Part shown: one piece after another, positions 24,265 to 32,646 of the stretch
Layout of the letters: each line of letters opens with the position of its first letter
Numbering within the stretch: the stretch's first letter is position 1
Assembly: GCA_964606165.1 (NCBI GenBank)
Contig: CAZSFQ010000015.1
Location: 1-34,568, forward strand
DNA from: UBA4923 sp964606165
Lineage (GTDB): Bacteria > Bacillota > Clostridia > Saccharofermentanales > DTU023
DNA length: 34,568 nucleotides
Reading direction: 5' to 3'
Program-made: the position numbers and the translations under genes
Notes under the pieces: generated by a model
Database searches by the model: none
What the model saw: the letters and a program-made list of their open reading frames with translations, nothing else
Told to the model about the DNA's origin: nothing

Positions 24265-27200
24265 CTATTTCTCAAGCAGTCCTGGATACTGTGACATCAG
24301 GCGGTGAAGTGTCGCCAGCGCCGATAGGATCTGCTCCTCCGTATGCTCGCTTGTCACGCAGAAACGAAGCCGGGCCTGGCCCCGCGCGACGGCTGGGAAG
24401 ACTGCCGGCGGGACGATGATTCCCTCGTCCTCCAGCTGCTTGGATAGCATGAAGGCAATCTCGTCCGACCCGATCATGATGGGGGTGACAGCGGTCTCTT
24501 CCGCCAGGCAGGTGTCCAATCCGTAACGGTGCGCTTCATCCAGGAAGATCCGGATATTCCGGCGCAGGCGGTCAACACGGCTCGAGTCGCGTTCCATGAT
24601 CTCGATGCCTTTCAAAACGGCCGCCGCCAGCGGCGGGCTTATGCCGACCGAGAAGACAAAGCCTGGAAGGTTATAGCGAAGATACTCGATCAGGTTGCCG
24701 CTGCCGGCCAGGTAGCCGCCGCAGGTCCCGAATCCCTTCGAAAGCGTTCCCATGTGGATGTCTATGTCTTTCGGGTCGATGCCGAAATGTTCGTCGACAC
24801 CACGGCCCGTCCGGCCGAGTACCAGCATGGAGTGGGCTTCATCAACCATGAGGAAACAATCATAGGTTTTTTTGATGCGCACGAATTCCGGAACGGGAGC
24901 CACGTCGCCGTCCATGCTGTAGGCTCCTTCAATGATGATCAGAACCTTCTCATAGCGGTCGCGCCTGTTCTTTAAGAGTTGCTCAAGGGCTTCGAAGTCA
25001 TTGTGAGGGAAGGGCCGGGCGTCCGCCTGGGCCATCCGGATCCCCTCAGTGATTGAGTTGTGGCTCAAGACATCGTAAAGGATCAGGTCGCGCTCCCCGC
25101 AAAAATTGCCGACAAAAGTGACATTGGTTGAGTGACCGCCAACCAGGACCAGGGCATCCTCGGTCCCCTTCCAGTTTGCCAGCGCTTGTTCGAGATCCTG
25201 GTGAACTGTTTTCTCCCCCGCGATCAACCGGCTGCCGCTGGCAGACGTACCGTACTGTTCCACTGCGTCAATGGCGGCCTGATTGACCTCCGGGTCGCCG
25301 GAAAGGCCGACATAGTTGTAGGAGGCAAAATTCAGCATTTTGCGGTCGCCGATATAGGAAACGTCACGCAGCGAAGAGTCCTGGGCGATGAAATAAGGAT
25401 TACCGAACATCTCGAGCGCCGCGGTCAGCGAGTCACGCCGCTCAGCAAAGGCCTTGTATTCGGGAGTCTCTTCAAAGGTCCGGATGCGTGTGACCACCCG
25501 TTCTTCCTCTGTCCCGCCCGGACCCCGCGCGCCATCGGCAAATTCGCCTCGGATCCGGCGGAAAACCAGGGCCGCGATGTCGTTGACTGTCAAGTCACGG
25601 TCGAAGAGGCGTTCATCGATGGCCAGCCCAAACTTCACTTCCGCGTGAGTGAGCAGTGAGATGCTCTGCAGGCTGTCGCCGCCCAGGTCCTGGGAAAAAT
25701 AGGAGGAGGGCTGTACCTTTTCGGGGGGCAGGTTCAGAAGCTCCGAAATCAATGACTGAAGGGTTTGACGCACCTCAAAAAAGGCGGGATCAGCCGCGAT
25801 CTCGGGCGTACAATAGGAGGAGGCCTGGATCTCTGCCTCGGTTGGCGCCTCAGCGGTGACTTCCTTTTTTCTGGCTGTGAGGGGATACTCGGTTAAGGGC
25901 CACTCACCAGCGGCCACCGCCTCGGCGACAGGACTGCGCCTGACTTTGGCGGAAGCGGAAAGGTCGAGCGGTTTTTCCGACACAAAGAATTTTTCGACGC
26001 GCTGATCGAGCGGCATGGTGAGATTAATCTCGGCAACGGCGTCTGCCAGCGCTTGCGGATCAGCGCCTTCAACCGGTTCGACCAGGAGAGCGATTTTGTC
26101 GTAGAGCCCGTCCGACAGGCCGAAGATGACATAGCGCTGCAGGCCTGGAACTGTCGCGAAGGCACCTTCCAGCTCGTCAGGATAGAGATTTTCGCCGTTG
26201 GCTTTCAGGATAATATCCTTTACCCGGCCGTCCAGGAAGATCCGGCCGTCACAACAGCGCCCGATATCGCCGGTATGGAACCATTCTTTGCGGTCACGGG
26301 CGTGAAAGATACCTTTGCGAAGCGTTCCACAGAAGACGACATCGGAACGGACGGTCAGTTCACCGCGCTCGCAGGATGCGTCCTCTTCTCCCTGCCCGTC
26401 TCCCAGCGGAACAATTCGCAGCGAGTCGTCAAAAAGCGGCGCGCCGACATTGCCGTCAAGGCGATCCGCCAGCAGCTCATTATTGACGACCGAGTAGATG
26501 CCAATCTCCGTCATGCCGTAGCCGTTGACCAGGTAGTAGCCCAGGCCGTTCAAAATCCGCAAGGTCTCAGGCAGGATGTAGCCGCCGCCGGAAACGGCGA
26601 TGTAAAGATCATTTCCAACCAGCTGCTCACGAATCATCTGCAGCATGCCCGCGACAGGCATGGGCAGTTCAACACCCGCCTCCTGGTAGGACAGTGACAG
26701 CTCGATCATTTTGTCAAAATCTTCCGGGGAAGTTCCGCTCATTTCGACAAAGCGCTTCTTCACCAACTGGGCGACCCCGTTCCACACAGCGGGAATGGCG
26801 ACGAACTGGGTGACTCCGCTCTCCTTACAGGCCTGGACGATGGATTCGGGCGAAGGTTTCGCAGGGATCACCATGGTGTTGCCAAAGACTTGCGGAAAAA
26901 GAAAGCAGACAATGAAACCGAACACATGGTGCCAGGGTATGAAGGCTACTGCCTTTTCCTTGACTCCGTCCCTGGCGAAGCGGTCAGTTGAAGCAAGCAA
27001 TTTCCTGAGGATGCCGTACTGCTCCGTAATCCCGATATCATCATGGACGTAGCAGCGCGATACGCCGGTGGTCCCGCTGGTGCAAAGACAAATGTGCCCC
27101 GCCCAGCCGGGCAGTTGCGAAGCCGGTGCCGCCTGGTCACCGCTTCCCTGGCGGGCAAAACGCTTCCTCACCCCCGCGTCCCGCCAGTCGGGCATGAGGG

Positions 27201-27669
27201 CCATGGAAGGGATGACCGGGCAGGGTCTTGCCCGCATCGATTCATCATCGCTTATGAGAACAACAATTCCTGTTTCAGCCGCCAGCATATCGGTTACCGC
27301 ATCCGATGCCCGGACGTCGATCAGGACGACCGGATGACCCGCCGCCATGGCGGCCCAGTAACAAATACCAAAGGCGGGACCGTTTTGCAGCTGGATACCT
27401 ACCCAGCCCCGGCGGCCGGGGTCGTCTTTGTCAAGCGTCCGTTCTTTTTCCGCGATGGCCGCCTGCATCTCACCGGAACAGAAAAAATCAGTCATCCGTT
27501 TCGCTGTTTCATCGATCAGACCCAGGTATTCGTCGTAGGAGATCTCAACCAGGCCGTCCGCCGTATGAATCTCAAAAGCAGTCCCGTCCCCGAGGCGCTC
27601 CATCAGGTTGAACAAACCCTCGTATCCAGGTACATCTTTTAAATGCTCAAGGTATTCCAAAATTCTCAT
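24265..27669 (-). CDS. Fatty-acyl AMP ligase - acyl carrier - alpha-oxoamine synthase fusion
   Basis: This 1134-residue protein has three domains. Residues 1-about 600 are an acyl-adenylating enzyme: TSGTTGVSR, NGYGMTE, FHTGD, GRVKDIILKANGENLYP, and the C-terminal lysine in SASAKVRR. Residues about 630-710 are an acyl carrier domain with the phosphopantetheine serine S666 in DLGGDSLQS. Residues about 745-1134 are a PLP-dependent alpha-oxoamine synthase (KBL/SPT/BioF type): ASYNYVGLSG, GTSASGSRLIAGE, DEAHSM and GTLSKGFG with the PLP lysine K978. The protein could activate a fatty acid, load it on itself and condense it with an amino acid, releasing CO2 to give an alpha-aminoketone. The ATG at 27669 has AAGGAGG five bases upstream. 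It is followed by the methyltransferase after nine bases. Confidence 0.92.
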   Translation of the reverse strand: MRILEYLEHLKDVPGYEGLFNLMERLGDGTAFEIHTADGLVEISYDEYLGLIDETAKRMTDFFCSGEMQAAIAEKERTLDKDDPGRRGWVGIQLQNGPAFGICYWAAMAAGHPVVLIDVRASDAVTDMLAAETGIVVLISDDESMRARPCPVIPSMALMPDWRDAGVRKRFARQGSGDQAAPASQLPGWAGHICLCTSGTTGVSRCYVHDDIGITEQYGILRKLLASTDRFARDGVKEKAVAFIPWHHVFGFIVCFLFPQVFGNTMVIPAKPSPESIVQACKESGVTQFVAIPAVWNGVAQLVKKRFVEMSGTSPEDFDKMIELSLSYQEAGVELPMPVAGMLQMIREQLVGNDLYIAVSGGGYILPETLRILNGLGYYLVNGYGMTEIGIYSVVNNELLADRLDGNVGAPLFDDSLRIVPLGDGQGEEDASCERGELTVRSDVVFCGTLRKGIFHARDRKEWFHTGDIGRCCDGRIFLDGRVKDIILKANGENLYPDELEGAFATVPGLQRYVIFGLSDGLYDKIALLVEPVEGADPQALADAVAEINLTMPLDQRVEKFFVSEKPLDLSASAKVRRSPVAEAVAAGEWPLTEYPLTARKKEVTAEAPTEAEIQASSYCTPEIAADPAFFEVRQTLQSLISELLNLPPEKVQPSSYFSQDLGGDSLQSISLLTHAEVKFGLAIDERLFDRDLTVNDIAALVFRRIRGEFADGARGPGGTEEERVVTRIRTFEETPEYKAFAERRDSLTAALEMFGNPYFIAQDSSLRDVSYIGDRKMLNFASYNYVGLSGDPEVNQAAIDAVEQYGTSASGSRLIAGEKTVHQDLEQALANWKGTEDALVLVGGHSTNVTFVGNFCGERDLILYDVLSHNSITEGIRMAQADARPFPHNDFEALEQLLKNRRDRYEKVLIIIEGAYSMDGDVAPVPEFVRIKKTYDCFLMVDEAHSMLVLGRTGRGVDEHFGIDPKDIDIHMGTLSKGFGTCGGYLAGSGNLIEYLRYNLPGFVFSVGISPPLAAAVLKGIEIMERDSSRVDRLRRNIRIFLDEAHRYGLDTCLAEETAVTPIMIGSDEIAFMLSKQLEDEGIIVPPAVFPAVARGQARLRFCVTSEHTEEQILSALATLHRLMSQYPGLLEK

Positions 27670-27740
27670 GCAATCCTCCTTGATAAGGATCATCCGGAAA
27701 CCAGCACCCGAAAAGGGGGGACCGTCTCCTCATCATCCCG

Positions 27741-27836
27741 TCAAAGTAAAGAATAGTATGTCACTTAAATATGAGCAAGTTATAAATAAAGAACTGGCTT
27801 CCCCCTGCCTTTTTCACCTATAATGCTTTACTTTGA
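27741..27836. promoter_or_regulatory. Divergent promoters with matching 11-bp elements
   Basis: On the plus strand TATAAT (27819-27824) is followed after one base by CTTTACTTTGA (27826-27836). On the minus strand TACTAT (27758-27753) is followed after one base by the same CTTTACTTTGA (27751-27741). The two copies are therefore a perfect 11-bp inverted repeat on the DNA, each just downstream of a -10 box. The -35 regions are weak on both sides. The plus promoter serves the thioesterase and the minus promoter serves the fusion operon. Confidence 0.7.
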
Positions 27837-27950
27837 GGCCTGTTCACTGCACGAATGACCAAACTTATTCTGCTTGCGCTTTCCCGCGCCGTGCTAGACT
27901 GATGGATGGAGATTTATAGAAGGAAAAAATGGAAAGGCCCCAGGATTGTC

Positions 27951-28775
27951 ATGAAGGCTTCCTATCATTCCGTTGAGACCTACCGGGTCATGTTTCAAGA
28001 TTGTGCCCCCTGCGGCCAAATTCATTTGCACCGTTTGATGGATTACGCCCAGGACTGCGACGACCGCAACTGCCTGCTTCTCAACATCGACAGCAAGTCC
28101 CTGCGGAAGAAAAACACCTGCTGGATCCTGATCGGGAATTCGCTCCATTTCAATGCGCCGAGGCCCCGGGCCGGTGATCTTTTCATCGTCGATTCCTGGT
28201 CCATAGGGCTGGATGGAATCCGCTTTTATCGGGGCAATAAGTATTATCGCAATCAGGTTTCGGACCATTCGCTTATTGGAACCGCGACTAGCGAGTGGAT
28301 CCTGGCGCGGGCGGATAACCATAAGCCGCTTCGGCCGGCTCAGGTCCTCAACCTGGACGAGTTTGCCGCCATGAGCGATCCTCTGGCCGCCAACAAGATC
28401 GAATTGCCCCGGCTCAAAACTGAAATCAATCATCTTTCGGCTCCAAAACGCTTTGATTACCTGGTCGGCCTTGGCGATGTGGACATGAATACCCACCTGC
28501 ACAACACACATTACAGCCGGCTTGCCCTGGATGCGGCCTTCAGACTGCTCCAACTGGATCCTCACCGGCAAACCCTGCTGCTCAAATCTTTTCATATTGC
28601 TTACAAGGCTGAAGTTGACTACGGTCAAACCCTTGAGCTTGCCGCGGACTTCGACTCAGCTGAGCCATCTTGTGTCAAAGTCGAAGGAATACTGGGGCAG
28701 GACGGTGCTGCTTCCTTTTTTGCCAAACTGAACTATGAGATCACCGATCGCGTCCTGGAGGATAAACAGGCATGA
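27951..28775 (+). CDS. Acyl-ACP thioesterase (double hotdog)
   Basis: This 274-residue protein fits the FatA/FatB-like bacterial acyl-ACP thioesterases, which release free fatty acids from acyl carrier protein. It has two hotdog domains. The N-terminal one opens with SYHSVETYRVMFQD, where FatA-like proteins usually begin, and has SWSIGLDG and FYRGNKYY segments. The C-terminal one carries VGLGDVDMNTHLHNTHYSR, the D-x-N-x-H pattern with the active-site residues. ATG 27951 with AGGA upstream is preferred; ATG 27906 is in frame but lacks a ribosome site. It overlaps the DUF503 gene by four bases. It is divergent from, and shares a promoter element with, the acyl ligase fusion. Confidence 0.88.
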   Translation: MKASYHSVETYRVMFQDCAPCGQIHLHRLMDYAQDCDDRNCLLLNIDSKSLRKKNTCWILIGNSLHFNAPRPRAGDLFIVDSWSIGLDGIRFYRGNKYYRNQVSDHSLIGTATSEWILARADNHKPLRPAQVLNLDEFAAMSDPLAANKIELPRLKTEINHLSAPKRFDYLVGLGDVDMNTHLHNTHYSRLALDAAFRLLQLDPHRQTLLLKSFHIAYKAEVDYGQTLELAADFDSAEPSCVKVEGILGQDGAASFFAKLNYEITDRVLEDKQA

Positions 28776-29053
28776 AAGTCCTGATCATTGAAACCGTCAT
28801 CGACCTGCCCTGGTGCCACTCATTGAAGGACAAAAGACGCGTCCGGCAAGGCCTGATCGACCGCCTGGAAAAGCGCCACCGCCTGTCTGTCAAGGAAATT
28901 GGCTGCCAGGATGTATGGAAGACCCTCTGCCTCGGCATCGCTGCGGTCGTCCTCAGTGAAGCCGGCGGCAGGGAGCTTGAGGCATCAATCCGCACTACCA
29001 TCGAGGAACACAGCAACGGCGACATCCGGGAGTGGAACGCCGACCTCCTTTAA
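28772..29053 (+). CDS. DUF503 (YlxP-like) protein
   Basis: This 93-residue protein has the DUF503 signature: LPWCHSLKDKRRVRQGLIDRLEKRHRLSVKEIGCQDVWKTLCLGIAAVV. Members are small ferredoxin-like-fold proteins, often near translation or ribosome-maturation genes; their role is not firmly known. Here the ATG overlaps the thioesterase stop (ATGA), which is not the usual neighbour. Confidence 0.88.
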   Translation: MKVLIIETVIDLPWCHSLKDKRRVRQGLIDRLEKRHRLSVKEIGCQDVWKTLCLGIAAVVLSEAGGRELEASIRTTIEEHSNGDIREWNADLL

Positions 29054-29161
29054 GCCTTCCAATCTTTGCTACAATGAAGTCATATTTCCGGCAGGTCTGT
29101 CAGTTGACGTATATGGCAGTCTATCCCGGATCCATCAGGAGACTTACGTTCGGAGGTGTTT

Positions 29162-30550
29162 ATGACTGAATCAACCGGAAAATTGGATTATAAGAAGACT
29201 GCCTGGCTCGGCTTCGGATTCCTGGCGAGTTCGCTTGCCTGGAGCATTTACAACAGCCTTGTGCCTGTCTTGCTCGAGAGGCAGTTCCTGCTGTCGACAA
29301 CGGTCATCGGAACCATCATGACCATTGACAATATCTTTGGCATCATTTTTCAGCCTCTGGTTGGCGCATACAGCGACCGGACCTTCACCCGCTTCGGGCG
29401 CCGCATGCCCTGGATCATGATCGGAATTCCGCTGTCGGCCATCTTCTTTGCCCTGGTCCCCTGGTCATCTTCTCTAACCCTGTTCATGGGACTTCTCATC
29501 TGCTTCAATCTGATCATGTCCTTGTGGCGGTCGCCTGTCATTGCCTTGATGCCTGACTTGACGCCCAGACCCTTGCGGAGCAAGGCCAACGGAATCATTA
29601 ATTTAATGGGGGGGATCGGCAGTATCATCGCCTTTTTGGTCGGCGGTATTCTGGCGAAAATTGATGACACTGGCCGCCTCTCATTCGGGATGGGCTCCAT
29701 TGTCATGGTTCTGGCACTTGTCTGCCTTATGCTTTTCGTCCGTGAACCCATCGGTGATGCCTGGAAACGCGCGCAACGTGACGCGGTCGGCCGCCGGCTG
29801 ACGGCCAGGGAGTTCGCCAAAACACTTGAGGATGACGGAACTGCGGGTGAGATCCAAAACAAGGGCGGCACAAGCCACAAACTGACGGCTGGCGAAAAGC
29901 GAAGCCTGATTTTGATCCTGGCGGCCATTTTCTTCTGGTTTTGCGCTTACAATGCCATTGAAACTTTCTTCACCCTTTACGCGGTTAATGTCCTCCAGGT
30001 CGGAGCAGGGACAGCCACGACCATGCTGACTTCCTTTTCCCTGACTTTCGTTGCCTTTGCCTTGCCCGCCGGCCTGATCGCCGGGAAGCGTGGCCGCAAG
30101 AAGACCATCGTCACGGGGTTGATCCTCCTGATCGCCTTCATGCTCCCCATGATTTTCATTAATCCGATCTTGTCCGTCTTCGGCGTTGACATCGCGAACG
30201 CCTCCACTCTCATAGTTAAACAGATCGTTGTGATTGCACTTCTGGCCTCTGCAGGCTTCGGCTGGGCCTGCGTCAACATCAATTCCCTGCCCATGGTGGT
30301 TGAACTGGCTTCGGTTGACAAGATTGGGCGCTTCACAGGCTATTACTACTTTTTCTCCTTTGGTGCATCGATCTTCAGCCCCATCTTGTGGGGTGCCATC
30401 CGCGACCTTACCAAAGATTACAACACCCTTTTCATCTACGCGGTTATTTGCTTTGCCCTCGCACTTGCATCCATGCTCTTTGTCAAGCACGGTGAAGTCC
30501 AGCAGCACAGCCAGCAAGTAATGGAGGAGGCCACCATGGATCTCGATTGA
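29162..30550 (+). CDS. MFS/GPH-type sugar transporter
   Basis: This 462-residue permease has about 12 hydrophobic segments with a long charged cytoplasmic loop in the middle (about residues 200-250). The SDRTFTRFGRRMPWI loop between segments 2 and 3 and KRGRKKTI later are characteristic of the glycoside-pentoside-hexuronide and SLC45-like branch. The substrate is probably a sugar or related glycoside, driven by H+ or Na+. ATG 29162 is preferred, with CGGAGG five bases upstream; a GTG at 29156 overlaps that site. It ends at a strong terminator. Confidence 0.88.
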   Translation: MTESTGKLDYKKTAWLGFGFLASSLAWSIYNSLVPVLLERQFLLSTTVIGTIMTIDNIFGIIFQPLVGAYSDRTFTRFGRRMPWIMIGIPLSAIFFALVPWSSSLTLFMGLLICFNLIMSLWRSPVIALMPDLTPRPLRSKANGIINLMGGIGSIIAFLVGGILAKIDDTGRLSFGMGSIVMVLALVCLMLFVREPIGDAWKRAQRDAVGRRLTAREFAKTLEDDGTAGEIQNKGGTSHKLTAGEKRSLILILAAIFFWFCAYNAIETFFTLYAVNVLQVGAGTATTMLTSFSLTFVAFALPAGLIAGKRGRKKTIVTGLILLIAFMLPMIFINPILSVFGVDIANASTLIVKQIVVIALLASAGFGWACVNINSLPMVVELASVDKIGRFTGYYYFFSFGASIFSPILWGAIRDLTKDYNTLFIYAVICFALALASMLFVKHGEVQQHSQQVMEEATMDLD

Positions 30551-30586
30551 GATTCAGCCTTCCGCAACCCTTTCATTTAGGCCAAG

Positions 30587-30619
30587 ACGCCGGACATGTG
30601 ATCGCCTGTCCGGCGTTTT
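30587..30619 (+). terminator. Intrinsic terminator between transporter and GDPD genes
   Basis: ACGCCGGACA (30587-30596) pairs perfectly with TGTCCGGCGT (30607-30616) around a 10-base loop, followed by TTTT. It ends only one or two bases before the ribosome site (AAAGGAG) of the next gene, so it also forms that gene's leader. Confidence 0.85.
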
Positions 30620-30634
30620 GCAAAGGAGAGTCCG

Positions 30635-31396
30635 ATGAGAACGAAAATCTTTGCCCACCGGGGTGTCAGAAAGTATCACGCGGAGAACACCATGACTGCC
30701 TTCAAGGCGGCCGAAGCCATGGGGCTGGACGGGATCGAGCTCGACGTCCAGCGAACGGCCGACGGACAGCTGGTCATCTGTCATGATGAAAACCTGACAA
30801 GGTTGACGGGTCAGGACCTCTGGCTCAAGGACCTGACTTACCAGGAGCTGTCACAATTGAATGTGGCCCATTACTTTCCAGGCTCACCTCACGAATCTGC
30901 CCCTCTGCTTGATGAGTTTCTCAGCTGGCTTAAGACCAGCTCCATGGTGGTTAACCTGGAGCTGAAAAATACAGTCATTCCCTACGAGGGGATGGAGGAA
31001 GAGGTGCTGGCCCTGGTTGACCGCCATGGCCTGCGGGACCGGGCAATTATTTCATCTTTCAGCCTGGAAAGCGCCGCGCTTTTCAAGCGGCTGGCCCCCG
31101 ACATGGATGTGGGCTTTCTTTACCAGAAAATGCTGCCGTCTGTTGTAGGAAAAGTGCTGAGGCACGGCCTGGATGCCATCCATCCGCTTTACGCCAATCA
31201 GCTTTGGCCCTGGCTGATCCGCCAGGCTCACCGGCAGGGGCTGAAGGTGCGAATCTGGACGGTCAACCATCCTCTTTTTATTAAAAATGCGCTCCGGCGG
31301 GGGGCCGATGTCATTATGACCGACGATCCGCAACTGGTGCTGAGTATCCGTGACGGGAAAGGCCGCGAATGCTATTCTGCTGATCAAGATGGTTAA
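30635..31396 (+). CDS. Glycerophosphodiester phosphodiesterase (UgpQ-type)
   Basis: This 253-residue enzyme hydrolyses glycerophosphodiesters to glycerol-3-phosphate and an alcohol. The active site is visible: HRG (H8, R9), ENT (E17), ELDV (E35, D37), HDE (H50, D51) and ELKN with VWTVN-like RIWTVNHP and MTDDP at the end. There is no signal peptide, so it acts inside the cell. AAAGGAG is six bases before the ATG, immediately after the terminator hairpin. Its stop overlaps that of the convergent gene. Confidence 0.93.
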   Translation: MRTKIFAHRGVRKYHAENTMTAFKAAEAMGLDGIELDVQRTADGQLVICHDENLTRLTGQDLWLKDLTYQELSQLNVAHYFPGSPHESAPLLDEFLSWLKTSSMVVNLELKNTVIPYEGMEEEVLALVDRHGLRDRAIISSFSLESAALFKRLAPDMDVGFLYQKMLPSVVGKVLRHGLDAIHPLYANQLWPWLIRQAHRQGLKVRIWTVNHPLFIKNALRRGADVIMTDDPQLVLSIRDGKGRECYSADQDG

Positions 31397-32520
31397 AAGA
31401 GATGCCGGTCAAGGGCGCCAATCAGGTCATCGACGTCCATTTTGGTGAATGGCCATGAAAGCAGTCTGTCTGCCAGACGCCGGGTGCGGATGGCTGACGG
31501 CTTGACTCTGCCATCAGGGGAGGCAAGGTGAACGAAGCAGGCCGGCTGCAACAATTGCCGGGCTGTGTTTGATTCACAAAGCAACAGGCCAGCCTGATCC
31601 ATCCCGGCATATAAATCCTCAAGCAGATCCGGAAGCACCTGCCGGATGCCTGCTTCTGACGCGACAAGTCGGACAATACGCTGACATCCCTTCTCAAAAA
31701 GAGCGCGGATCTGAGGCTTCTTCACCGCTGGGCTTTCTTCGAGAATGAGCGGGTCTTCCTCCTTGGCAGAGGCTTCAATCTTCAGCGCGCACACAGACCG
31801 GCCCCGCCTGACCAGGTCACGCGCCAGGGCAGCGCACAAGCTGGTCTTGCCCAGATTCCGATGATCCGAGCCGACCAGAACCATCCGGTCATGCCTTGGG
31901 ATGCTGCACGGCATTTCTCCTGTCGAAAGGATCCTGGCCGCCCGGTCGAACCGGTGGATCTTTGATCTGAAAAAGCGGGCCTGCCCGGCAAGTATTTCCA
32001 TGGCAAGCCGGCATGCGTCCCCGGCCGCCTCGGTGACCGCGTCACAAGCCAGGCCTGTTCTTTCATCCGCTAAAGCTTGCAGCCAGGCTCTTTCCTCAGA
32101 AAAGAGCAGATCGAGGCTGCCTGCATAAGGATCGACCAAGCCTGTTAGCAGCTTCTCATCGTCCTCATGAGCCAGCACCAGGGGAACGCCCTGCGCCCGG
32201 CACGCCTCCTCATGAAGGACATGATCTTTTCTGCCAGTTGAGCAGTCAACCAGGAGATCCGTTTCTTCAGGCAATAAGAAGTCGGGGGAATCATAACCGG
32301 AGACCTGGATCAGTCGTATACTGGCGCCGCCGGACGACCGGGCTGCCCGGATCAGGGTATCCTGCGAATTCTCAGAGTGATCTTGCATGGATGAAAGCAG
32401 AAAAAAGGACTGAACCCCGGCCCGGGCCAACTGCTCTATGACGCGTGCAGCCAGCCTGTTTTGCCCCGCAATCAAGACCTGCCGGCTCCCGGCCATAAGC
32501 TGTCTCGGCAATTCAGTCAT
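31393..32520 (-). CDS. Putative ThiF/MoeB-like plus MobB-like P-loop fusion
   Basis: This 375-residue protein has two parts. The first (about 1-190) resembles a degenerate E1/ThiF-type domain: VLIAGQNRLAARVIEQLARAGVQ where a GLGGxG loop is expected, LLVDCSTGRKDHVLHEEACRAQGVPLVLA, and no CxxC zinc pairs. The second has a P-loop GSDHRNLGKTS (K225) followed by LARDLVRRGRSVCALKIEA, as in MobB of molybdopterin guanine dinucleotide synthesis. I do not recognise the full architecture and no other molybdenum cofactor gene is in view. The start is the ATG at 32520; no clear ribosome site is present. Convergent with the GDPD gene, sharing stop bases. Confidence 0.6.
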   Translation of the reverse strand: MTELPRQLMAGSRQVLIAGQNRLAARVIEQLARAGVQSFFLLSSMQDHSENSQDTLIRAARSSGGASIRLIQVSGYDSPDFLLPEETDLLVDCSTGRKDHVLHEEACRAQGVPLVLAHEDDEKLLTGLVDPYAGSLDLLFSEERAWLQALADERTGLACDAVTEAAGDACRLAMEILAGQARFFRSKIHRFDRAARILSTGEMPCSIPRHDRMVLVGSDHRNLGKTSLCAALARDLVRRGRSVCALKIEASAKEEDPLILEESPAVKKPQIRALFEKGCQRIVRLVASEAGIRQVLPDLLEDLYAGMDQAGLLLCESNTARQLLQPACFVHLASPDGRVKPSAIRTRRLADRLLSWPFTKMDVDDLIGALDRHLF

Positions 32521-32566
32521 ATGACTCAATATAGCACGTCCATCCCAGGCTCAGGCGGGAAACAAA

Positions 32567-32611
32567 AAGGCCTGGTCCCTGCCCCAAAGGGGCTGCCATG
32601 GAACAGGCCTT
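32567..32611. terminator. Bidirectional intrinsic terminator
   Basis: AAGGCCTG (32567-32574) pairs with CAGGCCTT (32604-32611), enclosing an inner stem GCCCC-AAA-GGGGC (32581-32593). The minus strand continues into TTTTTGTTT and the plus strand into CTTTTCATT. It lies after the stop of the small exported peptide gene on the minus strand. Confidence 0.85.
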
Positions 32612-32646
32612 CTTTTCATTCAACTCTCAGAAATAAGTATCGAATA

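Noticed and set aside
29681..30517. A 278-codon minus-strand open frame opposite the MFS transporter
   Set aside because: Low-quality composition (runs of Glu/Gly/Asn/His) and it lies fully inside a clear membrane protein gene.
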